A model generated the notes under the pieces. It was not told the origin of the DNA. It saw only the letters and a program-made list of their open reading frames with translations, and ran no database searches. 64,000 nucleotides of DNA, taken from positions 1 to 64,000 of the forward strand of contig CAZIUC010000007.1 of assembly GCA_964542455.1 (NCBI GenBank), in the 5' to 3' direction. This DNA is from PFJX01 sp964542455. Lineage in GTDB: Bacteria > Pseudomonadota > Gammaproteobacteria > Burkholderiales > Thiobacillaceae. Both the position numbers and the translations under genes were made by a program. Below, in pieces: positions 52,183 through 60,776 of this stretch (position 1 is its first letter; every line of letters begins with the position of its first letter).

Positions 52183-52632
52183 ATGTCTGCACAGACCGTG
52201 ATGGATCCCATTCGCTTCGCCAGAGAAGCAGCCAGTTATGCTGGCGAAATTGCTTTGGTGGAGATGGATCGCTTGCGGGATGAACTTGCCGGCGATCAAG
52301 GTACGGTGGTGTATCGCCTGACAGGTGCATTGGTGGGAGGTCGTCCCGCCTTGCGTCTTCTGGTCGATGCGAATCCGACCCTGATCTGCCAGCGATGCCT
52401 CACTCCTTATGTTCATTCCCTGCATTCCGAGGGGGTGATTTTCCTGGCCCGCAATGATGCGGAACTGGAACGCTGGGAGAGCAACGACCCGCTGCTGGAT
52501 GCGATCGTGGCCGAAGAGCACATGGATGTACGGACGCTGGTTGAAGACGAACTTTTACTGAGCCTGCCGGTAGTTCCTCTACATGAGGAAGATGACTGCC
52601 CAAGGCGTGATGATTTCCTAGGAGAGCACTGA
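52183..52632 (+). CDS. yceD: YceD/DUF177 protein (23S rRNA accumulation)
   Basis: 149 aa. The DUF177 core has a CQRCL motif (residues about 69-73), LLVDANPTLI upstream and EDELLLSLPVVPLHEEDDC with the C-terminal DDFLGEH. YceD affects 23S rRNA accumulation in E. coli and plants. It is always beside rpmF; here its stop shares a base with the rpmF start. It opens the ribosomal protein/fatty-acid operon. Confidence 0.92.
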   Translation: MSAQTVMDPIRFAREAASYAGEIALVEMDRLRDELAGDQGTVVYRLTGALVGGRPALRLLVDANPTLICQRCLTPYVHSLHSEGVIFLARNDAELERWESNDPLLDAIVAEEHMDVRTLVEDELLLSLPVVPLHEEDDCPRRDDFLGEH

Positions 52633-52817
52633 TGGCCGTTCAACAGAACAAAAAATCCCCGTCCAAGCGTGGCATGCACCGCGCCCATGACTTCCTGACC
52701 GCTCCCGGCACCGCCGTGGAACCCACCACCGGCGAAACGCATCTGCGTCACCACATCAGCCCGAATGGTTTCTACCGTGGCCGCAAGGTGGTCAGCACCA
52801 AGAGCGACAACAGCTGA
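52632..52817 (+). CDS. rpmF: 50S ribosomal protein L32
   Basis: 61 aa basic protein. AVQQNKKSPSKRGMHRAHD is the standard L32 start, and HHISPNGFYRGRKV the standard end. It lacks the four zinc cysteines found in some L32 variants, as is normal for proteobacteria. Coupled to yceD by TGATG. A 77-base spacer follows before plsX. Confidence 0.97.
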   Translation: MAVQQNKKSPSKRGMHRAHDFLTAPGTAVEPTTGETHLRHHISPNGFYRGRKVVSTKSDNS

Positions 52818-52894
52818 TTCGTAGCGGAGTCCGCCTGCGAGCCGACTCGTCCCGATGAGTAAGTTTCTTTCCGAGACGGGCGGGTTGACCGCAT

Positions 52895-53929
52895 ATGCGT
52901 GAAATCACGATTGCCATTGACGCCATGGGGGGCGACCACGGTCCTCATGTCACCGTCAAGGCGGCTCTGAACATCCTGCGCCGTGAGGACGACGTCAATA
53001 TCGTCCTGGTTGGCCTGCAAGACGCCATTCACGCGGAATTGAAATTGCACCGGGCGCAGGTGGGCACACGCCTGCGCGTCCAGCACGCCACGGAAGTGGT
53101 GAAGATGGACGATCCCCTGTCCGTCGCGCTGCGCGGCAAGAAAGATTCCTCAATGCGCCGGACCGCCGATCTGGTCAAACGTGGCGAGGCGGATGCCGGC
53201 GTTTCCGCGGGCAATACCGGCGCGCTCATGGCGGTCTCGCGCTTTGTCCTGAAAACGCTGCCCGGTATCGATCGTCCCGCCATCGCCTCTACCTTGCCCT
53301 CCCACACCGGTTGTACCTACATGCTCGATCTCGGCGCCAACGTCGATTGCACGGCCGAGCACCTGCTTCAGTTCGGCATCATGGGGTCGGCCCTATGCGC
53401 GGCGATCGAGCACAAGGAAAGTCCCAGCATCGGCCTGCTCAACATCGGCGAGGAAGATATCAAAGGTAACGATGTGGTGAAACAGGCTGGCGAGATGCTC
53501 AAGTCCAGTGGTCTCAACTTTTATGGCAACGTGGAAGGTGATGACATTTACAAGGGCACGGTGGACGTGGTGGTTTGCGACGGTTTCGTCGGCAATGTGG
53601 CGTTGAAAACTTCAGAAGGCCTGGCCAAGCTCATCGCCGAGGTGTTGCGCCGGGAATTCAAGAAGAACCTGCTCACGCGCGTGGCCGGAATCGTCGCCCT
53701 GCCGGTGATCCGCGCCTTCAAACGCAAGATGGACCCACGCCGTTACAACGGTGCCAGCCTGCTGGGCCTGAACGGTGTCATCATCAAAAGCCACGGTTCC
53801 GCGGATGTTTTCGCCTTCGAACAGGCCATCCTCAAGGCGGTGGAAGAAGTACGCGGCGGCTTGTTGCGCCGCATCGCCGACCAGGTCGGCGCCCATAACG
53901 GAAAAGCGGCCGAAGGAGGTCTGACGTGA
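52895..53929 (+). CDS. plsX: Phosphate acyltransferase PlsX
   Basis: 344 aa. Converts acyl-ACP and phosphate to acyl-phosphate, the donor for PlsY in phospholipid synthesis. IAIDAMGGDHGP, SAGNTGALMA, LDLGANVDC and the GFVGNVALKTSEGLAK block identify it. Positioned between rpmF and fabH as in most Gram-negatives. Its stop overlaps the GTG start of fabH. Confidence 0.96.
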   Translation: MREITIAIDAMGGDHGPHVTVKAALNILRREDDVNIVLVGLQDAIHAELKLHRAQVGTRLRVQHATEVVKMDDPLSVALRGKKDSSMRRTADLVKRGEADAGVSAGNTGALMAVSRFVLKTLPGIDRPAIASTLPSHTGCTYMLDLGANVDCTAEHLLQFGIMGSALCAAIEHKESPSIGLLNIGEEDIKGNDVVKQAGEMLKSSGLNFYGNVEGDDIYKGTVDVVVCDGFVGNVALKTSEGLAKLIAEVLRREFKKNLLTRVAGIVALPVIRAFKRKMDPRRYNGASLLGLNGVIIKSHGSADVFAFEQAILKAVEEVRGGLLRRIADQVGAHNGKAAEGGLT

Positions 53930-54885
53930 GCAATGCTCGCATCATCGGGACCGGCAGCTACCTGCCGGACTATGTTCTGACCAACGAAGAACTGGAAGCG
54001 CGGGTGGAAACCACCAGCGATTGGATACTCGAACGCACCGGCATCCGCGAGCGCCATATCGCCGCGGAAGGTGAACTCACCAGCGACCTGGCGCACAAGG
54101 CGGCCGAGCGCGCAATCGCGGCGGCAGGCATCGATGCCTCGGAAATCGGCTTGATCGTCGTTGCCACCACCACGCCGGATCGTGTTTTTCCCAGTACCGC
54201 CTGCAAACTTCAAGCCAAGTTGGGCATCATCAATGGCTGTCCCGCCTTCGATGTGCAGGCGGTATGTAGCGGTTTCGTTTATGCCGTTTCCGTCGCCGAC
54301 CAGTTCGTCCGTTCCGGCCAGGTAAAGACCGCTCTGGTGGTGGGCGCCGAGACGCTTTCGCGCATCACCGACTGGAACGATCGTGGCAATTGCATCCTCT
54401 GGGGTGACGGCGCAGGTGCCGTGGTGCTGCAGGCTTCCGAGCAGCCAGGCATCATCAATACCCATTTGCACGCCGACGGACGTCATGAGCAACTGCTCTA
54501 TGTGGATGGCGGCGTCTCCATGAAGACGGAAGGCGCTAGCTATATGCGCATGTCCGGCAACGCCGTGTTCAAGATGGCGGTCAAGACGCTGGATGCCATT
54601 GTCGATGAAACTTTGGCCGCCAATGGCCTGGCCAAAAGCGACATCGATTGGCTGGTGCCGCATCAGGCCAACATCCGCATCATTCAGGCCACCGCCAAAA
54701 AACTCGGCATGAGCATGGATAACGTGGTGGTGACCGTCGACCGTCACGGTAATACCTCCGCCGCTTCGGTGCCTCTCGCACTGGATACCGCTGTGCGCGA
54801 GGGCAAGATCAAACCTGGTGAACTGGTGCTGATGGAAGCCTTCGGTGGTGGTTTCACCTGGGGCTCGGTGCTGGTCAGGATGTAG
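53926..54885 (+). CDS. fabH: Beta-ketoacyl-ACP synthase III
   Basis: 319 aa. Condenses acetyl-CoA with malonyl-ACP to start fatty-acid synthesis. Active-site Cys114 in QAVCSGF (E. coli Cys112), His in VPHQANIRI and Asn in HGNTSAAS are present. It begins with GTG overlapping the plsX stop (GTGA). A 73-base spacer with small inverted repeats separates it from fabD. Confidence 0.96.
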   Translation: MSNARIIGTGSYLPDYVLTNEELEARVETTSDWILERTGIRERHIAAEGELTSDLAHKAAERAIAAAGIDASEIGLIVVATTTPDRVFPSTACKLQAKLGIINGCPAFDVQAVCSGFVYAVSVADQFVRSGQVKTALVVGAETLSRITDWNDRGNCILWGDGAGAVVLQASEQPGIINTHLHADGRHEQLLYVDGGVSMKTEGASYMRMSGNAVFKMAVKTLDAIVDETLAANGLAKSDIDWLVPHQANIRIIQATAKKLGMSMDNVVVTVDRHGNTSAASVPLALDTAVREGKIKPGELVLMEAFGGGFTWGSVLVRM

Positions 54886-54945
54886 GTTCGAAGTTCGCGG
54901 TTCGCGGTCGGCAGGTTTTTGCGCGAGCCGCCAACCGCAAACTCA
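54886..54945. repeat. Small inverted heptamer repeat in fabH-fabD spacer
   Basis: GTTCGCGGTTCGCGGT (54893-54908) contains two GTTCGCG units. AGTTCGCGGTT faces AACCGCAAACT (54933-54943) with one mismatch, forming a stem around the spacer. Confidence 0.5.
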
Positions 54946-54958
54946 TACGGAGTACGCA

Positions 54959-55891
54959 ATGAAATTCGCATTTGTTTTCCCCGGCCAGGGTTCGCAAGCG
55001 ATCGGCATGATGGCCGCTTATGGTGATGATCCAGCCATACGCGATACCTTTGCCGAGGCCTCGGCCGCGCTCGGATTCGATCTCTGGGACATGGTGGCCA
55101 ACGGTCCCGCCGACGCCCTCAACCAAACCGTGAATACCCAGCCCGCCATGCTGGCCGCCGGTGTCGCGGTCTACCGCCTTTGGCTGGCGCGTGGCGGCGC
55201 GGTGCCCGCCCTCATGGCCGGCCATAGCCTGGGCGAATACACCGCCCTGACCTGTGCCGGCGCGCTCGCATTCGCCGATGCCATCCGCCTGGTACGCTTG
55301 CGCGCCGAAGCTATGCAATCCGCCGTGCCGGAAGGTGTGGGCGCGATGGCCGCGGTGCTCGGCCTCGATGACGAGGGGGTGCGCGTGGCCTGTGCCGAGG
55401 CGGCCCAGGGCGAGGTATTGGAAGCGGTCAACTTCAACTCTCCCGGCCAGGTGGTGATCGCCGGCAACAAGGCCGCCGTCGAGCGCGGCATGGTCCTGGC
55501 CAAGGAGAAAGGCGCCAAGCGCGCGCTGCCGCTGCCGGTTTCCGTGCCTTCGCATTGCGCCCTGATGAAGCCCGCCGCGGAAAAGCTGCGCGCGGCGCTG
55601 GCGGAAATTGAGGTGCGGGTGCCGAGCGTGCCGGTTCTGCACAATGCCGACGTCGCCGCTCACGATTCCGCCGAGGCGATTCGCGATGCCCTGGCGCGGC
55701 AATTGTTCAGCCCGGTGCGCTGGGTGGAATCCATGTTTGCCCTGCGCGACCAGGGTATCCAATTGATCGCCGAATGTGGCCCCGGCAAGGTGCTGGCCGG
55801 CCTCAACAAGCGCACCCTGGATGGGGTGCCCACGCTGGCGCTGGCGGATGCCGCCACGCTGGCGGATGTACTGGAAAAGACCCAAGCCTAG
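54959..55891 (+). CDS. fabD: Malonyl-CoA:ACP transacylase
   Basis: 310 aa. Moves malonyl from CoA to ACP. FVFPGQGSQ at the start, catalytic Ser90 in GHSLGEY and His in VPSHCALM are all present. The start at 54959 follows CGGAG at good spacing; a frame from 54845 would run through the fabH end and is rejected. It is 9 bases upstream of fabG. Confidence 0.96.
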   Translation: MKFAFVFPGQGSQAIGMMAAYGDDPAIRDTFAEASAALGFDLWDMVANGPADALNQTVNTQPAMLAAGVAVYRLWLARGGAVPALMAGHSLGEYTALTCAGALAFADAIRLVRLRAEAMQSAVPEGVGAMAAVLGLDDEGVRVACAEAAQGEVLEAVNFNSPGQVVIAGNKAAVERGMVLAKEKGAKRALPLPVSVPSHCALMKPAAEKLRAALAEIEVRVPSVPVLHNADVAAHDSAEAIRDALARQLFSPVRWVESMFALRDQGIQLIAECGPGKVLAGLNKRTLDGVPTLALADAATLADVLEKTQA

Positions 55892-55900
55892 GAGACTGGA

Positions 55901-56638
55901 ATGGAAGGAAAGATCGCACTGGTGACCGGTGCCTCGCGTGGTATCGGCCAGGCCATCCTGCATGAACTCGCCCGCCGCGGCGCCTATGTCATCGGCACCG
56001 CCACCAGCGAATCCGGGGCAACCGCCATCGCCGAGACGCTGGCGGCGGCCGGCCTGACGGGTGAGGGGATGATGCTCAATGTCACCGACGTTGCCCAGGT
56101 TAACGCCGCCATCGACGGGGTTCTGGGCAAGCATGGCCGCATCGACATCCTGGTCAACAATGCCGGCATCACTCGGGACAACCTGTTGATGCGCATGAAG
56201 GACGAGGAATGGGATGCCATTCTGGAAACCAATCTCACCTCGGTGTTCCGTCTTTCTCGCGCCGTGTTGCGTCCCATGATGAAGGCCCGTTTCGGCCGTA
56301 TCATCGGCATCGCCTCGGTGGTGGGGTGTTCCGGCAATGCCGGGCAGACCAACTATGCCGCCGCCAAGGCCGGCATGATCGGTTTTTCCAAATCTCTGGC
56401 GCAGGAAGTCGGCAGTCGCGGCATTACGGTAAACTGCGTCGCCCCGGGTTTTATCGATACCGACATGACCCGTTCCCTACCCGATGCCGCGCGCCAGAAA
56501 CTTCTGGAACGTATTCCCGCCGGCAAGCTGGGAACCCCGGAAGACATTGCCCATGCGGTGGCTTACCTCGCCTCCGCTGGGGCCGGCTATGTGACGGGTA
56601 CCACCGTGCACGTCAATGGCGGCATGTACATGGACTGA
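55901..56638 (+). CDS. fabG: 3-oxoacyl-ACP reductase
   Basis: 245 aa short-chain dehydrogenase using NADPH. Cofactor motif TGASRGIGQ, NNAGITRD, the Ser-Tyr-Lys triad with YAAAKAG and the C-terminal VNGGMYMD are standard for FabG. AGGAG precedes the ATG. The following 103-base spacer carries a likely acpP promoter. Confidence 0.96.
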   Translation: MEGKIALVTGASRGIGQAILHELARRGAYVIGTATSESGATAIAETLAAAGLTGEGMMLNVTDVAQVNAAIDGVLGKHGRIDILVNNAGITRDNLLMRMKDEEWDAILETNLTSVFRLSRAVLRPMMKARFGRIIGIASVVGCSGNAGQTNYAAAKAGMIGFSKSLAQEVGSRGITVNCVAPGFIDTDMTRSLPDAARQKLLERIPAGKLGTPEDIAHAVAYLASAGAGYVTGTTVHVNGGMYMD

Positions 56639-56677
56639 ACCCTGACCTTTCTTTATTGATTGCAGGGTTCGTCTCAT

Positions 56678-56705
56678 TTTTTACGTTGGGGGTTTTTGCT
56701 AGAAT
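56678..56705 (+). promoter_or_regulatory. Possible internal promoter for acpP
   Basis: TAGAAT (56700-56705) is a good -10 box in a T-rich patch; the -35 region is weak (T-run near 56677-56682). Extra expression of acpP relative to its operon is common, which fits. Confidence 0.35.
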
Positions 56706-56741
56706 GCCCCCGCATTTTTTGCTACCCGTAGGGAGTTTCTG

Positions 56742-56978
56742 ATGAGTGATATCGAAGAGCGTGTCAAGAAGATCGTTGCCGAGCAGTTGGGCGCGAATGA
56801 AGCCGATGTGAAGCAGGAGTCTTCCTTTGTCGACGACTTGGGCGCCGATTCCCTCGACACGGTCGAACTGGTGATGGCTCTGGAAGAGGAATTCGAATGC
56901 GAAATTCCCGATGAAGATGCCGAGAAAATCACCACCGTGCAGCAGGCAGTCGATTACATCAACGCGCACAACAAGTAA
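56742..56978 (+). CDS. acpP: Acyl carrier protein
   Basis: 78 aa acidic protein that carries growing acyl chains on phosphopantetheine. The attachment serine is Ser37 in GADSLDTVEL. Size and charge are typical. GTAGGGAG provides a ribosome site. A terminator-like stem follows 23 bases after the stop. Confidence 0.97.
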   Translation: MSDIEERVKKIVAEQLGANEADVKQESSFVDDLGADSLDTVELVMALEEEFECEIPDEDAEKITTVQQAVDYINAHNK

Positions 56979-57001
56979 TTCGCATCACGATGATCGGTTC
57001 A

Positions 57002-57033
57002 GGGACGGGCCTGAGCGCCTGTCCCCTTTCATT
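57002..57033 (+). terminator. Stem-loop after acpP, partial terminator
   Basis: GGGACGGGC (57002-57010) pairs with GCCTGTCCC (57017-57025) around a 6-base loop, with one G-T pair, followed by CCTTTCATTT. The weak T-run suggests partial termination or 3' end protection between acpP and fabF. Confidence 0.5.
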
Positions 57034-57098
57034 TCTGGAATTCGCGCAATGTCTTGCCGAATCCCCTCACTATCCCCAACGCCCTGAGGAGTTCACAA

Positions 57099-58337
57099 GT
57101 GTCTAGGCGCAGAGTCGTGGTCACCGGTCTTGGTATCGTTTCCCCGGTCGGCAACAGTGTGGATGAAGCCTGGGGCAATCTTGTGGCAGGCCGCTCCGGC
57201 ATTGCCCGTATTACCCGTTTCGATGCTTCCGCTTTTTCGGTCCAGATTGCCGGCGAGGTCAGGAATTTTGACCTCGACAAGTATCTGACACCCAAGGATG
57301 CCCGCCGAATGGATGCCTTCATCCACTACGGTCTGGCCGCCGCGATCGATGCCTTCAAGGACAGCGGCCTGGAAGTGAGCGATGCCAACCGCGAGCGTAT
57401 CGGCGTCAACATCGGCTCCGGTATTGGTGGCCTGCCGATGATCGAAGCGACGCACAATACCTATCTGGAACATGGCCCGCGCAAGATTTCACCGTTCTTC
57501 ATCCCGGCCACCATCATCAACATGATCTCCGGCCATCTCTCCATCATCTATGGTCTGCAAGGGCCCAACGTAGCCATGGTTACGGCCTGTACCACCGGTA
57601 CCCATGCCGTTGGTGAGGCCGGACGCATGATCGAATACGGAGAAGCCGATGTAATGATCGCGGGTGGCGCTGAAGGCACCATTTGTCCCTTGGCGGTGGG
57701 TGGTTTCGCCGCCGCGCGCGCTTTGTCCACACGCAATGATGACCCCGCAACGGCCAGCCGTCCCTGGGACAAGCACCGCGATGGTTTCGTGCTCGGTGAA
57801 GGCGCCGGGGTACTGGTGCTGGAGGAGTATGAACACGCCAAGGCGCGTGGCGCGCGCATCTATTGCGAGTTGATTGGTTACGGCAAGAGCGCGGATGCCA
57901 ACCACATGACCGCGCCGGTCGAAGACGGCTCGGGCGCTGCGCGTTGCATGAACCATGCGCTACAGAATGCCGGCCTCAATCCTGACCAGGTTGATTACAT
58001 CAACGCTCACGGTACCTCCACGCCACTGGGCGATCTGGCTGAAACCAAGGCGGTGAAACTGTCGCTAGGCGCGCATTCGGGCAAGGTCATGGTCAGCTCC
58101 ACCAAGTCCATGACTGGCCATCTGTTGGGCGCGGCGGGCGGTATCGAAGCGGTTTTTTCCGCTTTGGTACTTGCCAATCAGGTGGTTCCGCCGACCATCA
58201 ACCTCAATGAGCCGGATGAAGGTTGCGACCTGGACTATGTACCCAACACGGCGCGCCAGGCCAAGGTGAACGTGGCCTTGTCCAACTCATTCGGTTTTGG
58301 TGGCACCAACGGCACCGTAATTTTCAGTAAGGTATGA
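57099..58337 (+). CDS. fabF: Beta-ketoacyl-ACP synthase II
   Basis: 412 aa elongating condensing enzyme. Catalytic Cys in VTACTTGTHAV, His in NAHGTSTPLGD and MTGHLLGAAGG form the C-H-H set of KAS II. The GTG at 57099 is the start because GAGGAG lies 8 bases before it and VSRRRVVVTGLG matches family starts. Confidence 0.96.
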   Translation: MSRRRVVVTGLGIVSPVGNSVDEAWGNLVAGRSGIARITRFDASAFSVQIAGEVRNFDLDKYLTPKDARRMDAFIHYGLAAAIDAFKDSGLEVSDANRERIGVNIGSGIGGLPMIEATHNTYLEHGPRKISPFFIPATIINMISGHLSIIYGLQGPNVAMVTACTTGTHAVGEAGRMIEYGEADVMIAGGAEGTICPLAVGGFAAARALSTRNDDPATASRPWDKHRDGFVLGEGAGVLVLEEYEHAKARGARIYCELIGYGKSADANHMTAPVEDGSGAARCMNHALQNAGLNPDQVDYINAHGTSTPLGDLAETKAVKLSLGAHSGKVMVSSTKSMTGHLLGAAGGIEAVFSALVLANQVVPPTINLNEPDEGCDLDYVPNTARQAKVNVALSNSFGFGGTNGTVIFSKV

Positions 58338-58367
58338 ACGCTGGCCGGTGAGTCCAGTCCACCGGCT

Positions 58368-59183
58368 ATGTCTATCGTCTGTCTGGTCAATGGCATTGAA
58401 GGGGCCGCGCTCGATCCGCTTGATCGCGGCCTGCAATATGGTGATGGGGTGTTCCGCACCCTGTATGTGGAGAACGGCAAGCCACGCTGGTGGGAGGAGC
58501 ATCTGGCCAAGCTTGCCGCCGATGCCATGCGTTTGAGTATCGTCTGCCCGGAAGCGTCGCTGTGGCAGGCCGATCTGGCACATCTGGCTGGTCGGCTTTC
58601 CGGGGGGGTGATCAAACTGCTATTGACCCGTGGCAGCGGCGCGCGCGGCTATCGTCCGCCTGACGCCCCTACAACGACTCGTATTCTGATTCACGACCCT
58701 ACACCCCTTGTGAGCGACGCCTGGCCAGCCGAGGGCCTGCAAGTGTGTATCTGCAGCAACCTGCGCCTCAGCGCGCAGCCGCATCTGGCAGGCATCAAGC
58801 ATCTCAATCGGTTGGAAAACGTCCTGGCACGCGCTGAGTGGAATACGCCGGAAATACACGAAGGTCTCATGCTCGATATGACGGGAAATGTCATATCGGG
58901 GGTGATGAGCAATCTGTTCCTTTGGCGCGATGGACGCCTTCTGACGCCACGTCTGGACCAGTGTGGTGTCGCCGGTGTGGCCCGCGCCCGTCTGATACGC
59001 CACGCCAGTGCCGCTGGTATTTTGGTTCAGGAAACCAGGATCGGCCTCGATGATGTGCTGGCGGCGGATGAAATCATGTTGAGTAATAGCCTCATCGGCC
59101 TGCGTCGCGTCGCCCGTTTGGGTGAGCGTGCCTGGCCGAAACCCGTCATTAGCTCACAACTGGTCTCCCTGCTCGATGCTTAA
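58368..59183 (+). CDS. pabC: Aminodeoxychorismate lyase
   Basis: 271 aa PLP enzyme (class IV aminotransferase fold) that releases p-aminobenzoate for folate. DRGLQYGDGVFRTL, the PLP lysine in GIKHLNRLENVLAR and MLDMTGNVISGVMSNLF are present. Its usual place between fabF and mltG supports the assignment. The mltG start lies inside its last 8 bases. Confidence 0.93.
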   Translation: MSIVCLVNGIEGAALDPLDRGLQYGDGVFRTLYVENGKPRWWEEHLAKLAADAMRLSIVCPEASLWQADLAHLAGRLSGGVIKLLLTRGSGARGYRPPDAPTTTRILIHDPTPLVSDAWPAEGLQVCICSNLRLSAQPHLAGIKHLNRLENVLARAEWNTPEIHEGLMLDMTGNVISGVMSNLFLWRDGRLLTPRLDQCGVAGVARARLIRHASAAGILVQETRIGLDDVLAADEIMLSNSLIGLRRVARLGERAWPKPVISSQLVSLLDA

Positions 59184-60168
59184 GCGCCTGTTCCTTCTAT
59201 GTTTTCTGCTGGCGCTTGCCGTCATCGCCTGGCTGGTCTGGTATGCCACGACACCCATGACGGGCGGGCGCGTGGACTATCCCGTGGCCTTCTCGGTGGA
59301 ACGAGGCGGCACGCTCAAATCCACTGCGCGTGATATGGCGCAAGCCGGTGTGCTCCAGCAACCCTGGGCTTTCGTCATGCTGGGGCGGCTCAAGGGCGCG
59401 GCGGCGGAAATCAAGGCCGGCAGCTATGCCTTGAACGCGCCCATCACACCGCTGGGCCTGCTGCGCAAAATCACCGTGGGCGACACGGTGTTGGGCAAGC
59501 TGACCATACCGGAAGGGTGGTCGTTCGCCGAGATGCGCGGCGCCCTCGATGCCCATCCGGGTCTGCGCCACGACACGGCCGGCATGGACGAGGTGGCACT
59601 GCTCCAGGCCATAGGCGCGGATGTCGCGCATGCGGAAGGCCGCTTCTTTCCCGATACCTACTTTTTCGATCTGGGTAGTTCCGAACTGGCGCTCTACAAA
59701 CGCGCCTACAGCGCCATGCGCGAGCAACTGGACGCCACCTGGGCGGCGCGCGCGCCGGGGCTCCCTTACCGCACGCCGGACGAGGCGCTGACCATGGCTT
59801 CCATCATCGAAAAGGAAACCGGCGCGCCGGAAGAGCGCCCGCTGATCGCCTCTGTATTCATCAATCGCCTCAAGATCGGCATGCGCTTGCAAACCGACCC
59901 GACCGTCATCTATGGTCTGGGCGAGCGCTTCGATGGCAACTTGCGCAAGGATGATCTGCTCGCGGACACCCCCTACAACACTTACACCCGCGCCGGCCTA
60001 CCGCCCACGCCCATCGCGCTGCCGGGCGCGGCGGCCTTGTGGGCCGCGGTCAATCCGGCGCGCAGCCGTGCCTTGTACTTCGTTGCCAAGGGGCAGGGGC
60101 GCCACGAGTTCTCCGACAATCTCGACGCGCATAATCGCGCGGTCAATCGTTACCAGAGAGGGCGCTGA
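59176..60168 (+). CDS. mltG: Endolytic murein transglycosylase MltG
   Basis: 330 aa inner-membrane-anchored enzyme that cuts nascent glycan strands and may act as a terminase. One N-terminal TM (LFLLCFLLALAVIAWLVWYA), a LysM-like subdomain, then the YceG domain with catalytic Glu in MASIIEKETG and the LQTDPTVIYG block. The start at 59176 overlaps pabC by 8 bases. It is coupled to tmk by a one-base overlap. Confidence 0.93.
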   Translation: MLKRLFLLCFLLALAVIAWLVWYATTPMTGGRVDYPVAFSVERGGTLKSTARDMAQAGVLQQPWAFVMLGRLKGAAAEIKAGSYALNAPITPLGLLRKITVGDTVLGKLTIPEGWSFAEMRGALDAHPGLRHDTAGMDEVALLQAIGADVAHAEGRFFPDTYFFDLGSSELALYKRAYSAMREQLDATWAARAPGLPYRTPDEALTMASIIEKETGAPEERPLIASVFINRLKIGMRLQTDPTVIYGLGERFDGNLRKDDLLADTPYNTYTRAGLPPTPIALPGAAALWAAVNPARSRALYFVAKGQGRHEFSDNLDAHNRAVNRYQRGR

Positions 60169-60776
60169 TGCAAGGTCTGTTCATCACCCTGGAAGGCGTC
60201 GATGGCGCCGGCAAGAGCAGTCACCTGGATTGGCTGGCGGATCGATTCCGCGCGCGTGGCCGCGTGGTACGGCAAACCCGTGAGCCGGGTGGCACGCCTT
60301 TGGGTGAGCGTTTGCGCGAGATCGTTTTGCACCAGGCCATGCACCCGGAAACCGAGGCGCTGGTGATGTTTGCCGCGCGTCGTGAACATATCGAGCAAGT
60401 CATCCGCCCGGCCCTGGTGGCGGGCGAAGTGCTGATTTCCGACCGCTTCACGGATGCCAGCTTCGCTTATCAGTGTGGTGGGCGCGGCCTGCCGGAAGCG
60501 CGTCTGGAAGCATTGGAACAATGGGTACATGGCGACCTGCAGCCCGATCTCACCCTGTTGTTTGATGTGCCCACCGAGATTGCGGCGGCTCGTCTGGCCA
60601 ATGCGCGTGAGCCTGACCGTTTCGAGCGTGAACAGGGTGAGTTCCACGCCCGTGTGCGCGCCGCTTATCTGCGCCGCGCCGCCAGCCACCCGCTGCGCAT
60701 ACGTGTGATCGATGGCAGCCGCACACCGGATGAAGTGCGCGCGCAACTGGCAATTATTCTGGGAGCGTTCGTTTGA
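60168..60776 (+). CDS. tmk: Thymidylate kinase
   Basis: 202 aa. Phosphorylates dTMP to dTDP. P-loop EGVDGAGKSSH, DR(F/Y) motif ISDRFTDASFAYQ and the lid region with REPDRFEREQ are present. Tightly packed between mltG and holB with overlapping start and stop codons. Confidence 0.96.
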   Translation: MQGLFITLEGVDGAGKSSHLDWLADRFRARGRVVRQTREPGGTPLGERLREIVLHQAMHPETEALVMFAARREHIEQVIRPALVAGEVLISDRFTDASFAYQCGGRGLPEARLEALEQWVHGDLQPDLTLLFDVPTEIAAARLANAREPDRFEREQGEFHARVRAAYLRRAASHPLRIRVIDGSRTPDEVRAQLAIILGAFV

